Shown here one piece after another: positions 36,294 to 45,853 of a DNA stretch of 64,000 nucleotides. Positions within the stretch are counted from its first letter, which is position 1. Each line of letters begins with the position of its first letter. Under the pieces are notes generated by a model. The model saw nothing but the letters and a program-made list of their open reading frames with translations. It was not told where the DNA came from and ran no database searches. The position numbers and the translations under genes were made by a program. Source of the DNA: Paenibacillus sp. SC116 (GTDB taxonomy: Bacteria > Bacillota > Bacilli > Paenibacillales > Paenibacillaceae); assembly GCF_024733555.1 (NCBI RefSeq), contig NZ_JANIOF010000002.1:434001-498000 (forward strand), read 5' to 3'.

Positions 36294-39200
36294 ATGAAAC
36301 GATACTTATCAGCAATACTAGCTGCGATGCTAATTCTGCAAGGAAGTCTGGCATATCAGACTACCACATATGCGGCAGCACAATCGGGCCAAGTTACTAT
36401 TCTTAATAGTGGTCCTCAAGTGGTTAATTATTCACCACTTTCAGGAAATGAAGCGGTACAAAAAGATGCTGTTTTTGGAATTACGTTCTCAGAAATTGTA
36501 CAGATGAAGGATAATACGTTTATTACGGTTCATCAAGCACAAGATAATAGAGAAATCGCGAAGATTGAGAAGCAGGATGTTTCTATTCATCAATCTGTAG
36601 CTTCATTCAGAATTCCTAATCTGCAAGCGAATACTCACTATTATATTCAAACAGGTGCAGGGACTTTTGTAGGGAACAGCGGTAGCTTTGCGGGAATCCA
36701 AGGAGCCTACCAATGGCGTTTTAAGACGAGTGGAGATGCTAACACTGGCCCAATTACAGTGGCAGCTCAAACTCCGATACACGGAGCAATCGGTGTACCT
36801 GTTAACACGTCGTTAGAATTAACGTTTAATAAGGTCGTATTTGCCAATCAAGGTTATATCACTATTAAAGATCAAAATGGTCTAGTGGTAGAAACGATTT
36901 CTATCACAAGTCCACGTGTAACTCAATTGGGAACGAGCCAAATTAGAGTCGCTGGACCATTTAACTTGAAGTTTGGAGTGACGTACAATGTTACGATTAC
37001 ACCAGGCGCACTTAAAGATGGTAACGGACAAGACTATGCTGGTTTAGCCGATGGGCAGTGGAGCTTCCGTACTGTATCGGATGCTAACAACATGGCTCCA
37101 GGCTTGAATGGTACAGTTCCGTATCACAAAGCAGGAGGCGTTCCTGTTAATACGGAAATGCGTCTTCATTTCAATGAAGAAGTGATTAAAGGTACAGGAC
37201 ATATTTATGTTAAACGACTTCGTGATAATGAAACAACAAAGACGATAAATGTCCAGTCAGGTGACGTATCAGTTGCAGGTAGCACGGTAAGTGTCAATTT
37301 GAATGGTTTGCAACCCAATACCGAGTATTATGTATTGATCGATAAAGGTACGTTCCATGATACAGATGGAGTTCCGTATGGTGGAAAATCAACGGCGAAC
37401 AGCTGGAACTTTACGACTGAAGCGAGTAAAGATTCCTCTGCATTGGCAGTTACACAGTATATGCCTATTAGCGGCAGCACTGGCGTATCTACCAAACCAC
37501 AGCTTAGTCTGACCTTTAATAGACCTGTTTATCCAGGGAATGGCCATGTCGTCATTAAAAAGGCAAGCAATGACCAAGTTGTTCAAGAGTCCAGCGTGAA
37601 CTCCTCTGCTATCACAGGAGGCGGGACAAACACGATACAAATTCATTTAGCTAATGCCCTTGCGGATAATGAAAACTATTATATATGGATATCGGATGGT
37701 GCGTTCCGTGATGTGAACGGAATTGCATACGCGGGTATTCAAAATAAGAACACATGGGCGTTTAAAGTATCCTCAGATACAAGTCCGCCAGCAATCTCTA
37801 CGGTATCTCCAAGCGATCAGTCACGAAATGTACCGTTGAATACAGAGCTTGTAATGACGATGAATAAAGAAGTGCAGTTGGGCAGCGGTAGTATTACGTT
37901 GAAGCGGAGCGGAAGTTACGGCGTATCAGTAGATGTTAGTGTTAATCCGTCTAATAAACGGGAGGTCAGAATTCGTCCAAGATCTCCTCTGGCTTCTGGA
38001 ACAAGTTATACCGTGGATATTGGAAAAGATGCTGTGAAAGATATGGCTGGTAATTCATATCCAGGGCTTACAAACGCATGGCGCTTCAATACGCTAGTCC
38101 CAGATACAGTGGCTCCTACATTGGAATCGGTTGTAATGGCAAAAACGAATATTATTGAATTGACATACAACAAAGAGTTGGATGGTACAAGCGTACCATA
38201 TTTAGATAACTTCAAAGTAACGGTCAACGATGAGGAAAGACCGTTATCAGGAGCACATATTTACAGTAATAAGGTAAGTATTAGTCTTCAGAGTGGGATT
38301 GCGATTGGACAAGTGGTTAGAATCTCATACACGCAAGGTATCATTCCACTTAAGGATAGAAATGGAAATCGTGTAGCTAGCTTCTCTTCTAGGGATGTTA
38401 CAAATAATATTGAAGAGTCGATGTCTCGCATCACACATGCAGTCGTGACAGGATCTCTTATTCAACTTACTTTTAATGAGTGGTTGAAGCAAGTTGATGC
38501 TCGAGCTATTTCTCAATTTACAGTTATGGTGGATGGCATTGCTTACACGCCTACATCGATTCAAGGTGGCACTAGTTCAACATTGACGTTAACATTGGGC
38601 AATGTTGTGACGGATGGTCAAGTTGTTACGATTCAATATCAACCAGGAGCATATCCACTTAAAGATAGGTACGATGCCAATATCGCTGGTTTTGGACCAA
38701 AATACTTACGCAATTCGATTGATACAAAGTCACCTATTTTGGTGTCAACACATGTAGACGGTACGAAAGTTATACTTAGCTACAACGAAGGGCTGAACCC
38801 TGACATTTTACCAATGAAGAGTCATTATTCGGTATTGGTCAATGATAAGGCTCGTTATGTAGATAAAGTTGAAGTTCGCAGTAATCAAGTTATTTTGACA
38901 TTAAAATCTTCGGTGGTAAGTCGCAATGATCTTGTCACTTTATCGTATGTGCCAGGAACGCAAAGAATTGTGGATTTAGCTGGGAATCAAGCGCCGGAAT
39001 TCAGTGTGATTAAGGTTGGCAATCAAACCGATACAAGTCAACCTCAACTGAATAAGGCTTATGTGAGTGGAGACACAGTTACTTTGGAATTTTCCAAGCA
39101 GCTGGATAACTTATCAGTACCGGGACAAACTAGCTTCTCTTTGCGTGTAGATAATAAGACTGAATCCATTCGATCCGTTCGAATTAATAATACAATGGTG

Positions 39201-40661
39201 ACGTTGACCTTATTTAACGCAATTGATCAAGCTCAGTCTATTAAGTTAACGTACAGTGCTCCATATGCTTACCCGTTAACAGATATGAGCGGAAATAAAA
39301 TACGTAGTTTCTCAGGCTTTGATGTAAGTAAAAGCTCCAACGGGGGAAATACAGGAGGCACACCATCTGTAGGTCAGCCTGCAAACACAGAAGAAGCAGC
39401 ATATACGTTGTTTTTATCCAAGGTGTTGTTAGTTAAGACGGAAGCAACAACTAAGAACATCGATATTTCGCGTAATAAACAACATACGAATAAATACACA
39501 GTGAAACAGGATCACTGGAAGTCCTCTATGGAGTACGCCATTCAAAAAGGGCTGAATACGGTTGTTGTTGATGTACCGACTAGTGAGAAAGCAGCAATGA
39601 TAGCAATCCCGCTTAAGCCAATTGAGGAAGTTATGAGTGCCGGCAAAGATCTTAGAATTGGTGTGCGATACGGTGATTGGATGTACACAATTGCGCTTCG
39701 TGATCTGTCGTTGCAAAATATTTCGAATCAGTTGAACACGTCTGCTTCAAGTGCAACCTTGTTGCTTTCAATTGAGAAACAAACAGGTCAATCTTCATTG
39801 TATACAAGCTGGTTGGCGAAAGAGTCGGGGCAGGATGTTACAGGGGTACATGAATTCAATGTATCCGCGTTCACATCTGTTCCATCTGTTAAGGCAGTCG
39901 ATGTTCAAGTAAAGACACAAGTTAACTATCGTTCTAGTACTGCGCTTGATAAGAATAAAACAATCGCAGTTATGCTTGATTCTCAAGCGGTGCGCCTAGG
40001 ATATATACCAACTCAGATTAGATCTGAACAAGGTGCTCATGTTCTGCAAAGCCAAGCGCCAAGCAATGAACGTATAGCTGTCGTTAACAGTACAAAAACA
40101 TTCTCAGATACAGCTGGACACTGGGCTGCCGGGGATATTAATGCACTAGCTGGTAGATTTATAGCGGATGCAGCATCAGGCGATAAGTTCCAACCAGATC
40201 GCAGCGTGACTCGTGCTGAGTTTGCTGTAATGATAGCACGAGGCTTAGGTTTAAAAGGTGATCCGAACCAAGTTAGTAGCTTCAAGGATGTATCCAGAGG
40301 CCATGCTGATGCCCCTTATATCGGAGCGGCAGTTAAAGCTGGCATCATTTTAGGATATGAAGATCGAACATTTAAACCAAATGATCCGATTACTCGTGAG
40401 CACATGTCGATGATGATGGTGCGTGCGATGAAGACGGCAGGCTATACACAGCAGCTCTCGAAGTCTGTAGATAGCTATTTCACTCGCTTCAGTGATCGTA
40501 GTCAGTTTGCTTCCAAGTCCCAAGCAACCGTTGCTCAGGCGCTGGAGGCAGGTATTATTCAAGGAATGAGCCAAAATACATTCGGAGTTCGTACGAAAGC
40601 TACTCGTGCACAGGCGACGTCAATGATCAGACGTATGCTTGAGAAAATACAATATATGTAG
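36294..40661 (+). CDS. Large surface protein: Big_5-type repeats, SwmB-like repeats, C-terminal SLH
   Basis: Secreted, wall-anchored protein of 1455 residues. Signal peptide about 1-27. Next come five Ig-like modules of about 100-120 residues, each with 'P..G..GVPVNT.L.L.FN..V..G.G.I.I' spacing and ending 'W.F.T' (for example 'GAIGVPVNTSLELTFNK'). Then about four modules of about 105 residues with 'IELTYNKELD', 'VRISYTQG' and 'PLKDRNGN' signatures, the SwmB-like type first described in a cyanobacterial swimming protein. A linker region (about 1030-1265) has no clear match. Three SLH domains close the protein, with 'SVTRAEFAVMIARGLGL', 'PITREHMSMMMVRAM' and 'KATRAQATSMIRRML'. The ATG at 36294 follows GGAGGG. 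Likely an adhesin or S-layer-associated protein; ligand unknown. Confidence 0.85.
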   Translation: MKRYLSAILAAMLILQGSLAYQTTTYAAAQSGQVTILNSGPQVVNYSPLSGNEAVQKDAVFGITFSEIVQMKDNTFITVHQAQDNREIAKIEKQDVSIHQSVASFRIPNLQANTHYYIQTGAGTFVGNSGSFAGIQGAYQWRFKTSGDANTGPITVAAQTPIHGAIGVPVNTSLELTFNKVVFANQGYITIKDQNGLVVETISITSPRVTQLGTSQIRVAGPFNLKFGVTYNVTITPGALKDGNGQDYAGLADGQWSFRTVSDANNMAPGLNGTVPYHKAGGVPVNTEMRLHFNEEVIKGTGHIYVKRLRDNETTKTINVQSGDVSVAGSTVSVNLNGLQPNTEYYVLIDKGTFHDTDGVPYGGKSTANSWNFTTEASKDSSALAVTQYMPISGSTGVSTKPQLSLTFNRPVYPGNGHVVIKKASNDQVVQESSVNSSAITGGGTNTIQIHLANALADNENYYIWISDGAFRDVNGIAYAGIQNKNTWAFKVSSDTSPPAISTVSPSDQSRNVPLNTELVMTMNKEVQLGSGSITLKRSGSYGVSVDVSVNPSNKREVRIRPRSPLASGTSYTVDIGKDAVKDMAGNSYPGLTNAWRFNTLVPDTVAPTLESVVMAKTNIIELTYNKELDGTSVPYLDNFKVTVNDEERPLSGAHIYSNKVSISLQSGIAIGQVVRISYTQGIIPLKDRNGNRVASFSSRDVTNNIEESMSRITHAVVTGSLIQLTFNEWLKQVDARAISQFTVMVDGIAYTPTSIQGGTSSTLTLTLGNVVTDGQVVTIQYQPGAYPLKDRYDANIAGFGPKYLRNSIDTKSPILVSTHVDGTKVILSYNEGLNPDILPMKSHYSVLVNDKARYVDKVEVRSNQVILTLKSSVVSRNDLVTLSYVPGTQRIVDLAGNQAPEFSVIKVGNQTDTSQPQLNKAYVSGDTVTLEFSKQLDNLSVPGQTSFSLRVDNKTESIRSVRINNTMVTLTLFNAIDQAQSIKLTYSAPYAYPLTDMSGNKIRSFSGFDVSKSSNGGNTGGTPSVGQPANTEEAAYTLFLSKVLLVKTEATTKNIDISRNKQHTNKYTVKQDHWKSSMEYAIQKGLNTVVVDVPTSEKAAMIAIPLKPIEEVMSAGKDLRIGVRYGDWMYTIALRDLSLQNISNQLNTSASSATLLLSIEKQTGQSSLYTSWLAKESGQDVTGVHEFNVSAFTSVPSVKAVDVQVKTQVNYRSSTALDKNKTIAVMLDSQAVRLGYIPTQIRSEQGAHVLQSQAPSNERIAVVNSTKTFSDTAGHWAAGDINALAGRFIADAASGDKFQPDRSVTRAEFAVMIARGLGLKGDPNQVSSFKDVSRGHADAPYIGAAVKAGIILGYEDRTFKPNDPITREHMSMMMVRAMKTAGYTQQLSKSVDSYFTRFSDRSQFASKSQATVAQALEAGIIQGMSQNTFGVRTKATRAQATSMIRRMLEKIQYM

Positions 40662-40668
40662 TCAAATA

Positions 40669-40711
40669 AAAGCTAGCAGTTTGAAGCATTTTTCATTCTG
40701 CTAGCTTTTTT
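40669..40711 (+). terminator. Intrinsic terminator of the Big/SwmB/SLH gene
   Basis: AAAGCTAGCAG/CTGCTAGCTTT 11-bp stem, 18-nt loop, continuous into a T-run. Confidence 0.85.
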
Positions 40712-40798
40712 GTGCAAATTTGCTAGATTCATAGTGATATGGTTAGTAAATACAGTAAAATAGACGAAACTTTTTATGGAAATGAGGAGTCTATAACT

Positions 40799-40924
40799 AT
40801 GAATATAGTAGAGTATACATATAACGGTTTACTCTTGGCAGAAGAAATCGGGATAACATGTAATAGAAATGAGTGGCTCAAGCGTAATTTGGGACGGAGG
40901 AGCCGCGAATACTTTGGGGAGTGA
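40799..40924 (+). CDS. Small ORF (41 codons) ahead of the phosphodiester glycosidase gene
   Basis: ATG 40799 follows ATGAGGAGT with good spacing. The peptide is charged and contains 'NEWLKRNLGRRSREYFG'; no family recognised. Its TGA overlaps GGGGAGTGA, which is also the ribosome site of the next gene, so reading it would couple translation to that gene. It may be a leader peptide, a small protein or chance. Confidence 0.4.
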   Translation: MNIVEYTYNGLLLAEEIGITCNRNEWLKRNLGRRSREYFGE

Positions 40925-40931
40925 ATCGAAA

Positions 40932-43625
40932 GTGACAGAAGCAACAACGCAAGTACACACAACTCGTCGTTCAAAATGGATGGTGCTGCTTATTAGTACT
41001 GCCATGCTAGTGACGATGAATGGAGTAGCAGGGTTGACTGCGTATGCAGATAGTCCAACAGAAGAGCAGACTCATCAATCTCAACAATTTCGAGCAAATT
41101 CATCCATGACTAAGATGTCTGAAGAGATTGTAACTTCAGGTGTTCTGCGCCAGCAGTACAAATACAAGTCCAAAACAAATGTTCATGTATTGCGTGCTGA
41201 TTTGAGCAATCCATATGTGAAGCTTGATGTAATGACCGGAAAAGACAATAAATTGAATACACATCAAAATATTTCGGGTATGGCAAAAGAAAATGGAGCG
41301 GTTGCCGCTGTTAATGGCGACTATTACGATATGAACAGAGAAGGAGCACCAATGGGCGCTCAAATCTCTGAGGGCGAGATGATATCCAGTCCATCTGAGC
41401 TTATAGGGATGTATGCTTTTGGTTTGTCCAAAGATCGTAAACCGAGCATTGATCATTACACATTCGAAGGTAACGTTACAAGCGACAGTGGCACAACGTT
41501 CCCACTTGCAGGTATAAATAAGACAACATATATGACAGAACCGGACAATTCGTACAGTCACGTAAACAAAATGTACATTTACACAAGTGCTTGGAAAAAT
41601 AAAGAGCGTCCTAAAAATAGCTCTACAACCGCAACAGAAGCGCTTGTTCGCGATGGAGTCGTGGTGGAGTTTGGTGATAAAGGCGGCCTGTCTATGGTTG
41701 TACCAGAAGACGGATTTATTATTCGTGGACATGGAAAGGCAGCAGAATATATGCGTGAGCATATGCAGGTTGGTGCTGCAGTTAAAGCAGACTATCATTT
41801 AATTTCTAAGACAACGGGGCAGCAGGTTGATCCAAGTCAGTTCGACATGATGGTAGGCGGTCACACACTGTTAGTGGAAAATGGTGCAGCATCTGGATAC
41901 ACACGTGAAATTGCGAATATAAGTGGTACCTCATCCCGTGCGAGAACAGCTATTGGTTACTCTAAGGATGGAAGATTTGTTTATATCGTAACTGCTGAGA
42001 AAAGTAATTCTAGTAAAGGCTTAACACTTAAAGAGCTGCAAGATGTTCTAGTAAGCCTAGGAAGCTGGAAGGCAGTTAACTTGGATGGTGGCGGATCGAC
42101 AACGATGGTGCATCGACCGCTCGCTGAGCAAGGTACTACGCTGACACATAATACGGAGTATGGTCAAACACAGCGAAATGTTGTGAATGGTATTGGCGTA
42201 TATACAACGGCTCCTCAAGGTGAAGTAAAAGGTATGGTGCTGTCAGGTTCTAAGAAATTGTTTATCGGTCAGCAAGCAGACTATACGGTGAAAGCATATG
42301 ACCAGTATTATAATCCGGTTGAAGCAACGAACCTCGATGCTGCGTGGAAATCAGGAAATAGTGTACTTGCATGGAACGGGGAGTCCTTTGAAGCGAAGAA
42401 GTCAGGCAAGGGTCAAGTTATCGCACAATCCGGCAGTTCCAAAGAAACACTATCAGTTGATGTTATCGGGGCGGCTGATCTAGATGCTCTTTATATTGCT
42501 GGTTCGACGGCACCGCTGCAGGCAGGAACTTCTGTTTCAGTACCTGTGCGTGCGAAGCTTAAAGACGGAAGTACTGTAAATGTGCCTGCAGAATCTATTA
42601 AGTGGGAATTCAAAGGGTTCCAAGGTAATGTGAAAAATGGAGTGCTGAATGTAACAGATGTAGATAAGAATGCGAAAATCGGATATGCGTTCGCCAGCTA
42701 TGATGGCATAAAAACAATGATTCCATTGTCAGAAAGCACGGAAACACTTATTGAAAACTTCAATAGTTCCACTTTGTCTCCAAGCTTTGCAGGGCTTCCA
42801 AAGACGGCAACGGCAGGACAAACGTCAATCGTAGGCAGTTACGATGGGCGAAGTGCTTCGGACAAAGTATTGAAACTTAGTTATGATATGACGAATGGTT
42901 CCGGCAATAAATTTGCCTATTCCATAGTAAATGGCAGCAAGGGGATTTCACTTGGAGGAGCACCAGCTTCATTTACACTCGATGTATACAGTGATAATAG
43001 CAGCAATTGGCTGCGAGCCGAAGTCATTGATGGCAGTGGCAAGGCACATATGGTCGATGTAGCTAAGACAATGAATTGGGATGGATGGAAGAACTTAAAA
43101 GTTGATCTGTCTGATGTTAAGGGCGGCGGACCTTATACATTGAAGCGTCTGTATGTCGTTAATCTTGAAGATGGTCAGGAGCAGCGTGCTTCCGTTGGAG
43201 AAGTTGCTTTTGATAACATGAAAGCGATGCTGCCAGCGGGTACAATTTCAATGCCGAAGGCAGATATGAAGCTGACAGTAGGTAGCAAACAGATTACGGT
43301 GAATGGCAAGAAGAAGACCATTGATGTGTCTCCACTTGTGTTGAATGGTACGACCTATGTACCGGTCAAAGTAATATTGGACGAATTCGGTGGTCAAGCT
43401 ACTTGGAATAACGGAGCTAAGAAAGTGACGGTTCTTCGCGGAGACGATTATTTGGAGTTAATAGTTAATAACAAATCATACTTCAGCAATGGACAACGTA
43501 AGCTGGCAGAAGTGTCTCCAATCATCCGAAGTGGCAGGACTTTAGTCCCGTTGAGACTTGTTTCCGAACAATTAGGCCTATCCGTAAATTGGGAACCAAA
43601 GTCGAAGTCCATTACTATCCGCTGA
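40932..43625 (+). CDS. Phosphodiester glycosidase (NAGPA-like) exoprotein with copper-amine-oxidase-N-like domain
   Basis: Secreted protein of 897 residues. A basic N-terminus and membrane helix (about 12-35, 'RRSKWMVLLISTAMLVTM') serve as signal peptide. At about 80-430 lies a NAGPA-type domain: 'AAVNGDYYDMNREGAPMG' and 'KAVNLDGGGSTTMVHRPLAEQG' are the conserved pieces. Central Ig-like and carbohydrate-binding-like modules follow. The last 110 residues contain a copper amine oxidase N-terminal-like repeat pair ('NGTTYVPVKVILDEFGG', 'RTLVPLRLVSEQLGLSVNW'), a common wall-associated module in Paenibacillus. In this family the NAGPA domain cleaves sugar-phosphodiester bonds, so a wall polymer or exopolysaccharide is a plausible substrate. 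The start is uncertain: GTG 40932 (site GGGGAGTGA) is preferred over TTG 40914. Confidence 0.82.
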   Translation: MTEATTQVHTTRRSKWMVLLISTAMLVTMNGVAGLTAYADSPTEEQTHQSQQFRANSSMTKMSEEIVTSGVLRQQYKYKSKTNVHVLRADLSNPYVKLDVMTGKDNKLNTHQNISGMAKENGAVAAVNGDYYDMNREGAPMGAQISEGEMISSPSELIGMYAFGLSKDRKPSIDHYTFEGNVTSDSGTTFPLAGINKTTYMTEPDNSYSHVNKMYIYTSAWKNKERPKNSSTTATEALVRDGVVVEFGDKGGLSMVVPEDGFIIRGHGKAAEYMREHMQVGAAVKADYHLISKTTGQQVDPSQFDMMVGGHTLLVENGAASGYTREIANISGTSSRARTAIGYSKDGRFVYIVTAEKSNSSKGLTLKELQDVLVSLGSWKAVNLDGGGSTTMVHRPLAEQGTTLTHNTEYGQTQRNVVNGIGVYTTAPQGEVKGMVLSGSKKLFIGQQADYTVKAYDQYYNPVEATNLDAAWKSGNSVLAWNGESFEAKKSGKGQVIAQSGSSKETLSVDVIGAADLDALYIAGSTAPLQAGTSVSVPVRAKLKDGSTVNVPAESIKWEFKGFQGNVKNGVLNVTDVDKNAKIGYAFASYDGIKTMIPLSESTETLIENFNSSTLSPSFAGLPKTATAGQTSIVGSYDGRSASDKVLKLSYDMTNGSGNKFAYSIVNGSKGISLGGAPASFTLDVYSDNSSNWLRAEVIDGSGKAHMVDVAKTMNWDGWKNLKVDLSDVKGGGPYTLKRLYVVNLEDGQEQRASVGEVAFDNMKAMLPAGTISMPKADMKLTVGSKQITVNGKKKTIDVSPLVLNGTTYVPVKVILDEFGGQATWNNGAKKVTVLRGDDYLELIVNNKSYFSNGQRKLAEVSPIIRSGRTLVPLRLVSEQLGLSVNWEPKSKSITIR

Positions 43626-43627
43626 TA

Positions 43628-43636
43628 TGGTATGAT
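43628..43636 (+). promoter_or_regulatory. Extended -10 candidate for degS-degU
   Basis: TG-G-TATGAT, about 50 bp before the degS start. No clear -35. Confidence 0.4.
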
Positions 43637-43687
43637 AAAGGTCGATAGATCCAACTACCCTTTTCAAGGCAAGGAGACGGAGAACCC

Positions 43688-44848
43688 GTGGACCATCAAG
43701 TCGACCAAATCGATCGTGTCATAAAGAATGCCACGAAAGTCATGCAGGATAGTCAATATCAAATCTATGAAATTCTAAAGGCGGCTCGTGATGAGGCTGC
43801 TAATCTTCAATATCAAATGACGGAGCTTATGGAAGAAACCGCCCGTATTTGTGATAAGGTAGACGAGCTGGAACGAAAATTTCGTCTGGCTCGTTTGCGT
43901 TTGACTGAAGTCAGTCGTGACTTCTCCAAATTCAGCGAGGAAGACAGCAAGAACGCTTACGAGAAGGCAACTCAATATCAGGTTGAGCTGATGATCTTCC
44001 GTGAGAAAGAGAACTATTTGAAGACGCGCCGTGATGATTTGGTCAAACGTATGCGCAATGTGGATGCATCCATTGAAAAGGCAGAAACGATCGGCTCTCA
44101 GATGAGTGTAGTTCTTGATTACTTGTCGGGTGATTTGACACAGGTGACAAGAATTTTGGAATCAGCCAAAAATCGTCAGCTTTTAGGACTTCAGATCATA
44201 CTGGCCCAGGAAGAAGAGCGCAAACGTATCGCTCGTGATATACATGACGGTCCCGCTCAGTCTTTGGCCAACGTAGTTCTTAGGACGGAAATTGTAGAAA
44301 GAATGTTGTCGAAGCAGGAATTTGAAGTGGTTCAGGACGAAATAGTAGATTTGAAGTCACAGTTGCGTGGCGGTCTTGAAGAAATTCGGAAAGTTATTTT
44401 TAATTTAAGACCTATGACGTTGGACGATCTGGGGTTAGTCCCAACGTTACGCAAATTTGTGCATGATTTTGAAGAGAAGATGAAAGTTAAGACTATGCTG
44501 GAAGTAAAAGGGCAAGAACGTCGCCTGAAGTCGGCAATGGAAGCGGCCATTTTCCGACTAGTACAAGAAATGTTTACGAATGCAGCTAAGCATGCCGATC
44601 CCTCCTATGTATCGTGTAAACTGACATATGAGGAGAATGAGGTTCAACTTGTTGTAGAAGATAACGGCCAAGGTTTCAATGTGGAATCGTTGGAGTCTAT
44701 TTCTAAAGAACAAGGCCATTTCGGTATCATTGGTATGAAAGAGCGCGTTAAGTTGCTGGAAGGCCGTATGAAGATTCGATCGAGTAGAGAACAGGGAACT
44801 CAACTATCATTTTTTATACCAATAAATGTAGAAAAGAGAGAGGAGTAA
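43688..44848 (+). CDS. degS: Two-component sensor histidine kinase DegS
   Basis: Soluble cytoplasmic kinase that phosphorylates DegU and controls exoenzymes, motility and competence. The 386-residue product has a long N-terminal coiled-coil sensor region (about 1-170) with no membrane helix, then a HisKA_3 domain with the phospho-acceptor H186 in 'RIARDIHDGPAQSLAN', and a C-terminal HATPase ('QEMFTNAAKHA', 'VEDNGQGF', 'GIIGMKERV'). The GTG start follows AAGGAGA. degU begins 4 bp after the stop. Confidence 0.95.
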   Translation: MDHQVDQIDRVIKNATKVMQDSQYQIYEILKAARDEAANLQYQMTELMEETARICDKVDELERKFRLARLRLTEVSRDFSKFSEEDSKNAYEKATQYQVELMIFREKENYLKTRRDDLVKRMRNVDASIEKAETIGSQMSVVLDYLSGDLTQVTRILESAKNRQLLGLQIILAQEEERKRIARDIHDGPAQSLANVVLRTEIVERMLSKQEFEVVQDEIVDLKSQLRGGLEEIRKVIFNLRPMTLDDLGLVPTLRKFVHDFEEKMKVKTMLEVKGQERRLKSAMEAAIFRLVQEMFTNAAKHADPSYVSCKLTYEENEVQLVVEDNGQGFNVESLESISKEQGHFGIIGMKERVKLLEGRMKIRSSREQGTQLSFFIPINVEKREE

Positions 44849-44852
44849 GTGT

Positions 44853-45575
44853 ATGGAGAGTCGTAAGACGGGTAGAAGTACAATCAAAGTACTCCTTGCT
44901 GACGATCATCAGCTGTTCCGTGAAGGATTGAAGCGCATTCTCAATATGGAAGATGATCTAGAAGTAATTGGGGAGTGCGGTGATGGGATACAGGTATTAG
45001 AGTTCTGTAACCACGAGGTGCCAGACGTTGTATTGATGGATATCAACATGCCTGTTGAAAATGGAGTAGTTGCAACGGAACGAATGAAAGATATATTCCC
45101 AAATGTTAAGGTTCTTATATTATCGATCCACGATGATGAAAGTTATGTCTTCGAAACGCTCCGCAAAGGTGCTACCGGTTACCTGCTTAAAGATATGGAA
45201 GCCGATTCACTCATTAATGCCATTCGCTCCGTTGTAGCAGGTCATGCTTTTATTCACCCTAAAGTGACAGGTAAATTGATACAACAGTTGCGCCGTATGA
45301 CATTGTTGGATGAACGCGGCATTATGGATGAAGATGTTGTGAGAGAATCCGGTGTACGTCTTAACCATATTGAGGGTAATCCGCTGACACGTCGGGAAGC
45401 TGAAGTGCTTCGCCTTATGGCGGAAGGCAAGAGTAATAAAATGATCGGTGAATTTTTGTTTATCAGTGAAAAAACGGTCAAAAACCATGTTAGTAGTATC
45501 CTGCAAAAGATGGAAGTTGATGATCGGACACAGGCCGTTATTAACTCGATTAAAAATGGTTGGGTGACTTTGTAA
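44853..45575 (+). CDS. degU: Two-component response regulator DegU
   Basis: NarL/LuxR-type regulator of 240 residues. The receiver domain has the acidic pocket 'LLADDHQ' near 14-20 and the phosphorylation site D63 in 'VVLMDINMP'. The C-terminal HTH 'LTRREAEVLRLMAEGKSNKMI' and 'KTVKNHVSSILQKM' are complete. It is about 11 residues longer at the N-terminus than the B. subtilis protein. GAGAGGAG precedes the ATG. The pair probably controls the flagellar and exoprotein genes nearby. Confidence 0.96.
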   Translation: MESRKTGRSTIKVLLADDHQLFREGLKRILNMEDDLEVIGECGDGIQVLEFCNHEVPDVVLMDINMPVENGVVATERMKDIFPNVKVLILSIHDDESYVFETLRKGATGYLLKDMEADSLINAIRSVVAGHAFIHPKVTGKLIQQLRRMTLLDERGIMDEDVVRESGVRLNHIEGNPLTRREAEVLRLMAEGKSNKMIGEFLFISEKTVKNHVSSILQKMEVDDRTQAVINSIKNGWVTL

Positions 45576-45660
45576 GTTAAGCAGATTAAGTGATTTAATC
45601 GTCGATACATATGTGTGAAGTATGCACGATGATAAGAGGCAGGAACACGTAATTATAATT

Positions 45661-45709
45661 GGATGAAATCAAGAGTGAGATCCCATTATACTTTGTATTT
45701 ATTTCATCC
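45661..45709 (+). repeat. Inverted repeat downstream of degU
   Basis: GGATGAAAT and ATTTCATCC, perfect 9-bp arms with a 31-nt loop. No T-run follows, so a terminator is uncertain. Confidence 0.4.
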
Positions 45710-45853
45710 CTAGAATTTGTGGACTAAGGAAACGTAGAATATTGGTTTCGACTACTGTGTACAACTTTTAGAAAAAAAGTGAAAAATGACGACGCTTGTC
45801 CGTCACCGTAGCGCATTTCGCGGCATACACTTGGTAGTAAGGAGGTGGGCCGC

